Origin: Pseudaestuariivita sp.
GTDB taxonomy: Bacteria > Pseudomonadota > Alphaproteobacteria > Rhodobacterales > Rhodobacteraceae
Direction of reading: 5' to 3'
NCBI GenBank assembly: GCA_020629995.1
Contig: JAHDCH010000011.1
Span: 1 to 20,927, forward strand
DNA: 20,927 nucleotides
Shown: piece by piece, positions 1 through 7,449 of the stretch
How the letters are laid out: every line of letters begins with the position of its first letter
Position numbering within the stretch: position 1 is the stretch's first letter
The notes under the pieces: model-generated
The model's input: only the letters and a program-made list of their open reading frames with translations
What the model was told of the DNA's origin: nothing
Databases searched by the model: none
Position numbers and translations under genes: made by a program

Positions 1-1
1 G

Positions 2-43
2 CGCATCTATCTGGCCGAGCATCGCGCGCTGATCGAAGCCTAG
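2..43 (+). CDS. 3' end of an unidentified protein
   Basis: An open frame enters from the left edge and ends at a TAG at 41-43. It encodes the C-terminal peptide RIYLAEHRALIEA. Thirteen residues are too few to name a family. It lies 39 bp upstream of uxaC on the same strand, so it could be the preceding gene of a uronate-catabolic operon, but that is inferred from position only. The frame is open but its coding status cannot be proved from this fragment. Confidence 0.45.
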   Translation, partial: RIYLAEHRALIEA

Positions 44-82
44 GGGCTTTCGCTGCCCGCACGGCTCTGGTTCACTACGCGC

Positions 83-1474
83 ATGAGCCTTTTGCACCCC
101 GACCGCCTCTTTCCCGCCGATCCCGCCACGCGCGCCATCGCCCGCGGTCTGTACGCGCAGGTGCAGGGCCTACCGCTGGTCTGCCCGCACGGCCACACCG
201 ACCCGCTATGGTGGGGCGACAACCCGGCCTTTTCCGATGCGGCGCAGCTGTTCGTGATCCCCGATCATTACGTGGTGCGGATGCTGGTCAGTCAGGGCGT
301 GGCGTTTGAAGCTTTGGGCATTGGCGAGGGGGCGGAGACCGACCCGCGCAAGATCTGGCGCACATTTGCCGAACGGTACCACCTGTTCCTTGGGACCCCA
401 TCACGCCTTTGGATCGACCACGCCTTGTCCGAGGTTCTGGGCATCGACATGCCTTTGAACCCCAACACCGCTGATGACATCTTTGATGCTGTGAATGCGG
501 CTCTGACCCGGCCCGAGTTCCGCCCGCGCGCGCTGTATGAACGGTTCAATATCGAGGTCATCGCGACGACCGACAGCGCGCTGGACGACCTCGCGCCCCA
601 TGAGCGGGCAGCGGATTGGGCGGAGGGGCGCGTGGTACCCACCTACCGCCCCGATGCGGTGGTCGACCCAAACTTTGAGGGCTTTTCCGCCAATTTAGAG
701 ACGCTTTCGTCTCTGACTGGCTGCGATACGTCCACATGGCAAGGTTACCTCGAAGCACATCGCACGCGCCGTCGCTATTTCATCCAACGCGGCGCCACAG
801 CGACCGACCATGGCCACCCCACCGCGCAAACGCTGGACCTGCCACAGGCCGAGGCGGCGCTGCTGTATGACCGCGTGCGGCAGGGCTCGGCGACAAAGGG
901 CGATGCCGAAGCGTTCCGTGCACAGATGCTGACCGAGATGGCGCGGATGTCTTGCGAGGACGGGCTGGTGATGCAGCTGCACGCCGGGTCGCGGCGCAAT
1001 CATTCAGGCTCTGTCTTTGCCCAATATGGCCGCGACCGGGGCTTTGACATCCCGGTGCGCACGGGCTGGACCGAAGCGCTGCACCCCCTGCTGAACGCGG
1101 TCGGCCATGACCCGAACCTGACGCTGATCCTGTTCACGCTGGACGAGACCGCCTATGCGCGCGAGCTGGCACCGCTCGCCGGGGCCTATCCGTGCCTGCG
1201 CCTTGGCCCGCCGTGGTGGTTCCACGACAGCTATGAGGGGATGCGCCGGTTCCGCGAGGCGACGACCGAAACGGCGGGGTTCTGGAACACCGCCGGGTTC
1301 AACGACGACACCCGCGCGCTGCTGTCCATCCCGGCGCGGCACGATGTGGCCCGGCGCTGCGACAGTGCCTACCTCGCCGGGCTGGTCACCACCCACCGCC
1401 TGAGCGAGGAGGACGCCCAACGCATCGCGCCCCTGCTCGCGCGCGATCTGGCCAAAGCGGCCTACAAGCTGTGA
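83..1474 (+). CDS. uxaC: Glucuronate isomerase (uronate isomerase)
   Basis: Predicted uronate isomerase (EC 5.3.1.12), a cytoplasmic TIM-barrel enzyme of the amidohydrolase superfamily. The family converts D-glucuronate to D-fructuronate and D-galacturonate to D-tagaturonate. The 463-residue length matches the family (about 470). The N-terminus has the metal-site-type H-x-H in PHGHTDP (H36, H38). The C-terminal third carries family segments around LGPPWWFHDSYEGM and the TAGFWNTAGFNDDTRALLSIPARH region, which resembles the usual 'D-S-R-S-F-L-S-Y-P-R-H-E' stretch. The ATG at 83 is chosen because the protein begins at the expected LHPDRLFPADP start; no convincing Shine-Dalgarno precedes it. The stop overlaps the GTG start of the oxidoreductase downstream, the next enzyme of the Ashwell pathway, which supports the call. 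Confidence 0.93.
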   Translation: MSLLHPDRLFPADPATRAIARGLYAQVQGLPLVCPHGHTDPLWWGDNPAFSDAAQLFVIPDHYVVRMLVSQGVAFEALGIGEGAETDPRKIWRTFAERYHLFLGTPSRLWIDHALSEVLGIDMPLNPNTADDIFDAVNAALTRPEFRPRALYERFNIEVIATTDSALDDLAPHERAADWAEGRVVPTYRPDAVVDPNFEGFSANLETLSSLTGCDTSTWQGYLEAHRTRRRYFIQRGATATDHGHPTAQTLDLPQAEAALLYDRVRQGSATKGDAEAFRAQMLTEMARMSCEDGLVMQLHAGSRRNHSGSVFAQYGRDRGFDIPVRTGWTEALHPLLNAVGHDPNLTLILFTLDETAYARELAPLAGAYPCLRLGPPWWFHDSYEGMRRFREATTETAGFWNTAGFNDDTRALLSIPARHDVARRCDSAYLAGLVTTHRLSEEDAQRIAPLLARDLAKAAYKL

Positions 1475-2787
1475 GCGTGATCGTTCACTTTGGCCTCGGG
1501 GCGTTCTTTCGCGCGCATCTGGCCGACTACACCGCCGACGCCGGTGGCTGGAGCATCGAGGCCGTGGCGATGCGCGACCCGGCGCTCGCCCAATCGCACG
1601 ATCGGGAGGGCTACACTCTGCTCATCCGCGCGCCGGGCGGCACGGAGGCCAAGCGTATCGCTTGCGTCTCGCGTTGCTGGCATGCGGCGACCGAAGGCGC
1701 GGCAATTGCTGATCGGCTGGCCAACCCGAAGGTCCAGATCGCGACGCTGACGATCACGGAAAAGGGCTATGGCGCGGCCTTGCCCGAGCGCCGCCTGAAC
1801 ACCAATGACCCGGCCATCGCGCATGACCTTGCGCACCCGGATACGCCCACCAGCGCGGTTGGCATTCTGGTCGCCGGTCTGGCGCGGCGGCGGGCGGCGG
1901 GGCAAGGCGGGCTCACCTGCATCAGCTGCGACAACCTGCCGGACAATGGCCACCTTCTGCGCGCTCTGGTTCAGGAGTTTGCCCAGCGCACCCAACCCGG
2001 GCTGTGGGACTGGATCAGCACCCACTGCACCTTTCCGACCACGATGGTGGACCGTATTACACCCGCCAGCACGGCTGAGGTGCTGGCCGAGGCAGGCGGC
2101 GACCCGTGGGCGACGCAGACCGAACCTTTCCGGCAATGGGTGATCGAGGATGCCTTTGCCGGCACGCGCCCCGCGTGGGAACGTGCGGGAGCCGAGATCG
2201 TGCCTGATGTGGCACCTTACGAGGAGATGAAGCTGCGCATGCTGAACGGCGCGCATTCGCTGCTGGCCTACGTGGGCTGTCTGGCCGGGCTGGAGGCGGT
2301 GCGCGATGTGATGGCTGTGCCCGCCCTGCGCGCCGGGATCGCGGCGCATATGGACGCCGCCGCGCGCACCCTAGCGCCGGGGCTGGACACGGACCGCTAC
2401 CGCGATGCCCTGCTGACCCGGTTTGACAACCCCAGCATCCGCCACCTGTGCCGCCAGATCGCTATGGACGGGTCGCAAAAGCTGCCTCAGCGCATCCTTG
2501 CGCCCGCGCAAATCGCTGCGGGCAAAGGCGACAAGCTTGGCACCTATGCCACCGCTTTCGCGGCTTGGCTGGTCTTTGCCGGGCGCGAGGGCACCGCGCT
2601 GCAAGACCCCGAAGCCCAGCGCATCGCGGCTTTCGCGCCCGACATGCCAGCCCGGCTGGAGGACGCGGCGGCGTTGTTTGGAGCCGATCACAAATCACTG
2701 TTCACCGATCCAGCCTTTCGCGCCGAAGTCGAGGCCACGACCAAGCGGCTGACGACCAAACCACCCGAAGAGTGGTTGCAATCGTAA
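1471..2787 (+). CDS. uxuB: Fructuronate reductase / mannitol dehydrogenase family protein
   Basis: Member of the long-chain polyol (mannitol) dehydrogenase family, probably NAD-dependent D-fructuronate reductase (mannonate oxidoreductase, EC 1.1.1.57). It would reduce the fructuronate made by UxaC to D-mannonate. The N-terminal Rossmann signature is VHFGLGAFFRAH at residues 5-16. The catalytic K-x4-N-x2-H motif is present as K254, N259 and H262 in EMKLRMLNGAH. At 438 residues it is shorter than E. coli UxuB (486), mainly because it starts directly at the Rossmann strand. It begins with GTG inside the uxaC stop (GTGA overlap), indicating translational coupling; no better in-frame start is evident. 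Substrate is inferred from the neighbour: tagaturonate, mannitol or arabinitol dehydrogenases share the fold, so the family is secure and the exact reaction is less so. Confidence 0.85.
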   Translation: MSVIVHFGLGAFFRAHLADYTADAGGWSIEAVAMRDPALAQSHDREGYTLLIRAPGGTEAKRIACVSRCWHAATEGAAIADRLANPKVQIATLTITEKGYGAALPERRLNTNDPAIAHDLAHPDTPTSAVGILVAGLARRRAAGQGGLTCISCDNLPDNGHLLRALVQEFAQRTQPGLWDWISTHCTFPTTMVDRITPASTAEVLAEAGGDPWATQTEPFRQWVIEDAFAGTRPAWERAGAEIVPDVAPYEEMKLRMLNGAHSLLAYVGCLAGLEAVRDVMAVPALRAGIAAHMDAAARTLAPGLDTDRYRDALLTRFDNPSIRHLCRQIAMDGSQKLPQRILAPAQIAAGKGDKLGTYATAFAAWLVFAGREGTALQDPEAQRIAAFAPDMPARLEDAAALFGADHKSLFTDPAFRAEVEATTKRLTTKPPEEWLQS

Positions 2788-2812
2788 CCACCTCTGCCAA
2801 TACTCCGCGCCC

Positions 2813-3244
2813 ATGAGCGATGAAGATTTCGAGATGCGGGATTTCCTGCCCTATGTGCTGGCGCAGGCTGCCGAAGAGGTGAGCCTTGAGTTCGCCGCCC
2901 ATTACCGCAACCGCTATGGCATGCTGCGCACCGAATGGCGGGTGCTGTTTCACCTCGGGCGCTATGGCGCCCAGACGGCGACAGACATCGGCACCCGCGC
3001 GCGCCTGCACAAGACCAAGATCAGCCGCGCGGTCACCAAGCTCGAGGCGCGGCGGTTCCTGACTCGCAGCACCCGCGAGGACGACCGCCGCTGGGAAACG
3101 CTGACCCTGACGCGCATGGGCGAGGCGGCTTATGCCGATCTCAAAGGGCTGGCCGAAGCCTATGACGCCAAGCTGATGGACCAGTTCTCGGGTCCTGAAC
3201 AACAGATGCTGCGCGCCGCCCTCCTGAAACTCGCCCGGCTGTAA
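2813..3244 (+). CDS. MarR-family transcriptional regulator
   Basis: A 143-residue protein with the MarR winged-helix layout. An N-terminal dimerisation helix (about 8-35) is followed by a helix-turn-helix region (about 50-85) with the recognition-type segment HKTKISRAVTKLEARRFLTR. The wing carries the usual acidic-acidic-arginine pattern, REDDRRWETLTLT. A C-terminal dimerisation helix pair follows. Members bind palindromic operators, often near their own gene, and release DNA on binding phenolic or other small ligands. It starts 25 bp after uxuB and ends 8 bp before the sulfatase-like gene, all on one strand, so it probably belongs to the same transcript and may control the sulfatase-like gene or the uronate genes. 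No clear operator palindrome is seen in the short gaps. The ligand is unknown. Confidence 0.88.
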   Translation: MSDEDFEMRDFLPYVLAQAAEEVSLEFAAHYRNRYGMLRTEWRVLFHLGRYGAQTATDIGTRARLHKTKISRAVTKLEARRFLTRSTREDDRRWETLTLTRMGEAAYADLKGLAEAYDAKLMDQFSGPEQQMLRAALLKLARL

Positions 3245-3252
3245 GAGGCACC

Positions 3253-4890
3253 ATGAACATCCTATTCATCATGTACGACCAGCTGCGGTTTGATTACCTC
3301 GGCTGCGCCGGTCACCCGCACCTGCAAACGCCCAATTTCGACCGGGTCGCGGCGATGGGTGTGCGGTTCACCAACGCGTTCGTGCAGTCGCCGATCTGTG
3401 GGGCCAGCCGAATGTGTTTCTACACCGGGCGCTATGTCGCCTCGCACGGGGCGGCGTGGAACGGCTTTCCCCTGCGGGTGGGCGAACAGACGATGGGCGA
3501 CCACCTGCGCGCCGCCGGGATGGGATGCTGGCTGATCGGCAAGACGCATATGAAGGCCGATGCCGAAGGGATGGCACGGCTGGGCCTTGCCCCCGACAGC
3601 GAGATCGGCGCGCGTCAGGCGGAATGCGGCTTTGACGTGTGGATCCGCGACGATGGTCTGTGGGCCGAAGGGCCGGATGGCTTTTATGACGAAAAGCGCT
3701 CGCCCTATAACGAATACCTCAAGGGCAAGGGGTACGAGGCCAGCAACCCCTGGGCGGTCCATGCCAATGCCGGGCTGGAGGGCGAGGATGACGTCGCCTC
3801 GGGCTGGATGTTCGCCAACGCGGACAAACCCGCCAACATCCGTGAAGAGCACAGCGAAACGCCCTGGCTGACCCGCCGCACGATGGAGTTCATCGATCAG
3901 GCCACCGGCCCGTGGTGCGCCCATGTCAGCTATATCAAGCCGCACTGGCCCTATATCGTGCCCGCGCCCTATCACGACATGTACGGACCCGAGCATGTGC
4001 CGCCACCGGTCCGGTCAGAGGCCGAACGCGAGGATCCCCACCCCGTCTACGGCGCCTACATGCAGAACAAGATCGCCAGCGCCTTTCAGCGTGAAGATGT
4101 CCGCGCCAAGGTGATCCCGGCCTACATGGGCCTGATCAAGCAATGCGACGATCAGCTGGGCCTGCTGCTGGACCATCTCGAAGCGACGGGCCGGATGAAG
4201 GACACGATGATCGTGCTGACCTCGGACCATGGGGATTACCTGGGCGATCACTGGCTGGGCGAAAAGGACCTGTTCCACAATCCGTCAGTCAAGGTGCCGA
4301 TGATCGTCTATGACCCGCGCCCCGAGGCCGATGCCACGCGCGGCACCACCTGCGATGCGTTGGTCGAATCGATCGACCTTTTGCCGACGTTCCTCGAGAC
4401 CGCCGGCGGCGAGGTGCCGCGCCATATCCTCGAAGGTCGGTCGCTGCTGCCCTGGTTGCGCGGCGAGGCGCCGGAGTGGCGCGATTATGCCGTGTCCGAG
4501 TTTGATTATTCGCCGACCCCGCAGGCGGTCAAACTGGGCCTCGACCCGGTCGATTGCCGCCTGTTCATGGTATTCGACGGACGGTTCAAGCTGATGCATG
4601 CCGAAGGCGGTTTTCGCCCCATGCTGTTCGACCTCGACACCGATCCGGACGAGCTGACCGATCTGGCCAAGGGGCCGGGCTATGAGGCCGAAATCGCGCG
4701 CCTGTACGACATGCTGCACCACTGGAGCCTGCGCCAGTCGCAACGCGTGACCAAATCCGACGCCGACATCACCTCAATGCGTGGCCGGTCCCTGCGCCGG
4801 GGCGTCCTGCCCTTTATGGTCGACGGTACCGAAGTTCCGGAAGAGCTAACCACGGCCTATCGCGGCAAGGCAAAGCGGTACATTGATTAG
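3253..4890 (+). CDS. Sulfatase / phosphonate monoester hydrolase superfamily enzyme
   Basis: A 545-residue alkaline-phosphatase-superfamily hydrolase of the sulfatase type. It begins with a metal-binding strand, ILFIMYDQLRFD (D9, Q10); the D-Q pair resembles phosphonate monoester hydrolases rather than the D-D pair of arylsulfatases. The nucleophile motif is C49-G-A-S-R53 followed by TGRY, where C49 would be matured to formylglycine; family consensus is C-x-P-x-R, so alanine replaces proline. K229 and H231 in YIKPHWPY, D325 and H326 in TSDHGD, and K338 in GEKDLFHN fit the remaining active-site positions. No signal peptide is seen, so a cytoplasmic enzyme is likely. An AGAGG ribosome site precedes the ATG. 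It follows the MarR gene by 8 bp. Substrate could be a sulfate ester, phosphonate monoester or phosphodiester; the sequence does not decide. No formylglycine-generating enzyme gene is in the window. Confidence 0.85.
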   Translation: MNILFIMYDQLRFDYLGCAGHPHLQTPNFDRVAAMGVRFTNAFVQSPICGASRMCFYTGRYVASHGAAWNGFPLRVGEQTMGDHLRAAGMGCWLIGKTHMKADAEGMARLGLAPDSEIGARQAECGFDVWIRDDGLWAEGPDGFYDEKRSPYNEYLKGKGYEASNPWAVHANAGLEGEDDVASGWMFANADKPANIREEHSETPWLTRRTMEFIDQATGPWCAHVSYIKPHWPYIVPAPYHDMYGPEHVPPPVRSEAEREDPHPVYGAYMQNKIASAFQREDVRAKVIPAYMGLIKQCDDQLGLLLDHLEATGRMKDTMIVLTSDHGDYLGDHWLGEKDLFHNPSVKVPMIVYDPRPEADATRGTTCDALVESIDLLPTFLETAGGEVPRHILEGRSLLPWLRGEAPEWRDYAVSEFDYSPTPQAVKLGLDPVDCRLFMVFDGRFKLMHAEGGFRPMLFDLDTDPDELTDLAKGPGYEAEIARLYDMLHHWSLRQSQRVTKSDADITSMRGRSLRRGVLPFMVDGTEVPEELTTAYRGKAKRYID

Positions 4891-4898
4891 GGGATAAG

Positions 4899-4985
4899 TG
4901 GTGCCCAGAAGAGGACTCGAACCTCCACGTCCATACGGACACTAGCACCTGAAGCTAGCGCGTCTACCAATTCCGCCATCTGGGC
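4899..4985 (-). tRNA. tRNA-Leu (anticodon CAG)
   Basis: Read on the minus strand, the 7-bp acceptor stem GCCCAGA/TCTGGGC closes the molecule, with discriminator A and an encoded CCA (plus-strand TGG at 4899-4901). The D-arm contains GGAATTGGTAGACGC. The anticodon stem CTAGC/GCTAG encloses loop TTCAGGT with anticodon CAG (plus-strand 4949-4951), reading the leucine codon CUG. A long variable arm (TGTCCGTATGGACG) marks a class II tRNA, as expected for leucine. The T-loop is GTTCGAGTC. CUG is heavily used in the surrounding genes. The 3' end faces the sulfatase-like gene, 8 bp away, which is the usual orientation for an integration target site. Confidence 0.97.
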
Positions 4986-5002
4986 ACGGGTTGGTGAGCG
5001 GT

Positions 5003-5031
5003 CAGATACGCAGCGCCAGCGTCCGAGTCAA
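5003..5031 (-). promoter_or_regulatory. Probable sigma-70 promoter of tRNA-Leu
   Basis: On the minus strand, TTGACT (plus-strand 5026-5031) and TATCTG (5003-5008) are separated by exactly 17 bp. The -10 element ends 17 bp upstream of the mature tRNA 5' end at 4985. Strength and spacing suit a housekeeping tRNA promoter. This is read directly from the sequence; no start site has been measured. Confidence 0.7.
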
Positions 5032-5118
5032 CGGCATTTGTCGCAAAAAAGACTCAGGGCGGCATGGCTCTGCCAACACGGTCTTTGGCAGGGCGCGCGG
5101 CACCGGTACACTTGGCCC

Positions 5119-5784
5119 ATGGCTCAGACACGCGAAACCGATCTGTACCCGCCCGTGAAGGCCCAGCTGGAAGGCTGGGGCTTTGACGTGAAAGGCGAAG
5201 TGGGTGCGGCGGATGTGGTGGCACGGCGCGGCAACGATACGGTGATTGTCGAGCTCAAGCTGGGTTTTTCGCTAACCTTGCTGCACCAGGGCGTCGCGCG
5301 CCAGCGGCTGACCGATCTGGTCTATCTGGCCGTGCCACGGTGGAAGGGCAAGGCAGGCTGGCGCACGTTCAAGGCCAATGTCGGACTGGCCAAAAGGCTG
5401 GGTCTGGGCGTGATGAGCATCGCGCCGGACGGCACCGTGCAGGTGCACGCCGATCCCGGCCCCTTCACCCCACGCAAAAGCCATGTGCGCAAAAAGGCGC
5501 TGCTGGGCGAGTTTGACCGCAGGCGGGGTGACCCGGTGGCGGGCGGCAAGGACCGCGCCGGCCTGATCACCGCCTACCGGCAAGAGGCGTGGCGCTGCGC
5601 CGCGTATCTGGGCGCCCACGGCCCGTCCAAGGGCGCGCACGTGGCCAAGGGTGCCGAAGTGCCGCGCGCCACCCGCATGATGGCCGACAATCACTACGGC
5701 TGGTTCGCGCGGGTCGACAAGGGGATCTATGCCCTGACACCCGAAGGCGAGGCGGCGATCACGCAGGATCGTGCGGCGGAGTAG
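5119..5784 (+). CDS. DUF2161-family protein, putative PD-(D/E)XK nuclease fold
   Basis: A 221-residue protein that resembles the DUF2161 family, common in Rhodobacterales and without a known role that I can name. The N-terminal half looks like a PD-(D/E)XK phosphodiesterase core: E6 in an early helix, D32 in GAADVVARRG, then E45-L-K47 in VIVELKLG, the typical D...E-x-K arrangement. The C-terminal part (about 150-215) is basic and helical, and ends in a segment (YGWFARVDKGIYALTPEGEAAI) that resembles a winged helix-turn-helix wing. The ATG at 5119 is preferred over an upstream in-frame TTG at 5038, because the intervening 27 residues are cysteine- and tryptophan-rich and run into the tRNA promoter region. 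Catalytic activity and substrate are inferences; it could act on DNA or be a degenerate fold member. Confidence 0.75.
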   Translation: MAQTRETDLYPPVKAQLEGWGFDVKGEVGAADVVARRGNDTVIVELKLGFSLTLLHQGVARQRLTDLVYLAVPRWKGKAGWRTFKANVGLAKRLGLGVMSIAPDGTVQVHADPGPFTPRKSHVRKKALLGEFDRRRGDPVAGGKDRAGLITAYRQEAWRCAAYLGAHGPSKGAHVAKGAEVPRATRMMADNHYGWFARVDKGIYALTPEGEAAITQDRAAE

Positions 5785-5847
5785 CATCTTGTGTGCCCGG
5801 GCGGGGCAGAGTATCCCAAGCCCAAGGGAACAAAAGGCTGCAGACCC

Positions 5848-6831
5848 ATGTCAAAACTGGTCACTATCTACGGCGGTTCGGGCTTTGTCGGGCGCTACAT
5901 CGCCCGGCGCATGGCCAAGCAGGGCTGGCGCGTCCGCGTCGCGGTCCGCCGCCCCAATGAGGCGATGTTCGTCAAACCCTACGGCGTGGTCGGCCAGGTC
6001 GAGCCTGTGTTCTGCAACATCCGCGACGATGCCAGCGTCGCCGCCGTGATGAACGGCGCAGATGCCGTGGTCAATTGCGTCGGCACGTTCGACACGCGCG
6101 GGCGCAACTCGTTCGAGAATATCCATGTCGAAGGCGCATCGCGCATTGCCCGCATCGCCGCAACGCAGGGCGTGGGCCAGATGGTCCATATCTCGGCCCT
6201 GGGTGCCGACATGGGCGGGGCCAGCCAATATGCCGTGTCCAAGGCCAGGGGCGAGGCCGCGGTGCAAGAGCACATGCCCGGCGCCGTGATCCTGCGCCCG
6301 TCGGTCGTGTTTGGCCCCGAGGATGAATTCTTTAACCGCTTTGCCTCGATGGCGCGGTTTGGTCCGGTACTGCCCGTGGTGGGCGGCGACACCAAGTTCC
6401 AGCCCGTCTATGTCGACAACGTGGCCGAGGCCGCCGAAAAGGCCCTGCTGGGACAGGCGGACGCCGGTATCTACGAGCTGGGCGGCCCCGACGAGCGCAG
6501 CTTTACCGAGCTGATGCACGAGATGCTGGATGTGATCCGCCGCCGCCGTCTGGTGCTGAACCTGCCGTTCTTTGTGGGCACGCTGATGGCTGCGGGCTTT
6601 ACAGTGCTGGAGTTCGTGACGCTGGGACTGGCCAAGAACAAGATGATCACATTCGATCAGGTGAAATCCCTGCGCAGCGACAATGTCGTGTCGGATGGTG
6701 CGCGCACCCTCGCGGATTTGGGCATCAAGCCCGTCGCGACCGAAGCGGTGCTGCCCGATTACCTGTGGCGGTTCCGCCCCTCGGGCCAGTACGACGCGAT
6801 CAAGGAATCGGCGCGCAACCTGCGCACCTGA
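5848..6831 (+). CDS. NDUFA9-like NAD(P)-binding protein (complex I-associated SDR family)
   Basis: A 327-residue atypical/extended short-chain dehydrogenase. It begins with the nucleotide-binding strand SKLVTIYGGSGFVGRY, whose G9-G-S-G-F-V-G15 loop is typical of NDUFA9-like proteins. It continues with NCVGTFDTRGRNSFENIHVEGA, HISALGAD and a YAVSKARGE segment corresponding to the YxxxK region, then a RPSVVFGPEDEFFNRFA block characteristic of the complex I NDUFA9 subunit family. A hydrophobic stretch around residues 232-252 may touch the membrane. The start at 5848 places the glycine loop at the normal distance; the frame is open up to 5791 but that extension adds proline- and glycine-rich sequence unlike the family. 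In bacteria these proteins are usually annotated as complex I NDUFA9-like, with unproven function. It converges on regA with only 3 bp between stops. Confidence 0.85.
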   Translation: MSKLVTIYGGSGFVGRYIARRMAKQGWRVRVAVRRPNEAMFVKPYGVVGQVEPVFCNIRDDASVAAVMNGADAVVNCVGTFDTRGRNSFENIHVEGASRIARIAATQGVGQMVHISALGADMGGASQYAVSKARGEAAVQEHMPGAVILRPSVVFGPEDEFFNRFASMARFGPVLPVVGGDTKFQPVYVDNVAEAAEKALLGQADAGIYELGGPDERSFTELMHEMLDVIRRRRLVLNLPFFVGTLMAAGFTVLEFVTLGLAKNKMITFDQVKSLRSDNVVSDGARTLADLGIKPVATEAVLPDYLWRFRPSGQYDAIKESARNLRT

Positions 6832-6834
6832 CCT

Positions 6835-7389
6835 TTAGCGCGGGCTGCGTTTGGCCAGAATGCGCTGCAACGTGCGGCGGTGCATCGACAGGCGCCGGGC
6901 AGTCTCGGACACGTTGCGGTCGCACAGCTCGTAGACCCGCTGGATATGCTCCCACCGGACACGGTCGGCGCTCATCGGGTTTTCGGGCGGCGGCGGCAGT
7001 TCGTCACTGCGCGCCAGCAAGGCATTCACCACGTCATTGGCATCAGCTGGTTTGGCCAGGTAATCGGTCGCCCCGATCTTGACCGCCGCAACGGCGGTCG
7101 CAATCGCGCCATAGCCGGTCAGAACCACGATCCGCGCATCGGGCCGGTTGGCGCGCAGGACCTCGACCACATCCAGGCCATTGCCATCCTCAAGCCGCAG
7201 ATCCACCACGGCATAGGCCGGAGGGCGTGCCGTGCAGATCGCCTGACCCGCTGCAACCGACTCGGCCGTTTCCACGGCAAAGCCGCGTTTCTCCATCGCC
7301 TTGGCCAGGCGTTTCAGAAACGCTTCGTCGTCATCGACAAGCAGGAGGGAGGCATCTTCTCCGATCTCGGCAGCCGTCAGCTCGGCCAT
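6835..7389 (-). CDS. regA: Redox response regulator RegA/PrrA/ActR
   Basis: A 184-residue response regulator, the standard RegA length. The receiver domain has the acidic pocket D19-D20-D21, the phospho-acceptor D63 in YAVVDLRLEDGNG (the same number as in Rhodobacter capsulatus RegA), and the conserved lysine in DYLAKPADAND. A short proline linker (PPPPENP) leads to a Fis-type helix-turn-helix, NVSETARRLSMHRRTLQRIL, the DNA-reading element of this family. RegA activates or represses respiration, carbon and nitrogen fixation and, where present, photosynthesis genes under low oxygen. The ATG at 7389 is preceded by AAAGGACC; an upstream frame to 7437 is unlikely. It lies 60 bp downstream of senC on the same strand, with its cognate kinase regB divergent beyond senC. 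Confidence 0.96.
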   Translation of the reverse strand: MAELTAAEIGEDASLLLVDDDEAFLKRLAKAMEKRGFAVETAESVAAGQAICTARPPAYAVVDLRLEDGNGLDVVEVLRANRPDARIVVLTGYGAIATAVAAVKIGATDYLAKPADANDVVNALLARSDELPPPPENPMSADRVRWEHIQRVYELCDRNVSETARRLSMHRRTLQRILAKRSPR

Positions 7390-7420
7390 GGGGCGGTCCT
7401 TTCGCGTCGTCTTCAGCACA

Positions 7421-7448
7421 TAGATAATACCGACCAACCCACGGTCAA
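7421..7448 (-). promoter_or_regulatory. Possible regA promoter
   Basis: On the minus strand, TTGACC (plus-strand 7443-7448) and TATCTA (7421-7426) are separated by 16 bp in the gap between senC and regA, upstream of the regA ribosome site. It would allow regA to be transcribed apart from senC. This is a two-hexamer match only. Confidence 0.35.
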
Positions 7449-7449
7449 A

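Noticed and set aside
5038..5118. TTG start extending the DUF2161 protein by 27 residues
   Set aside because: The extension is unlike the family, runs up to the tRNA-Leu promoter, and a good ATG follows at 5119.
5791..5847. Upstream start for the NDUFA9-like protein
   Set aside because: It would add 19 proline- and glycine-rich residues ahead of the nucleotide-binding strand, which normally begins within a few residues of the start.
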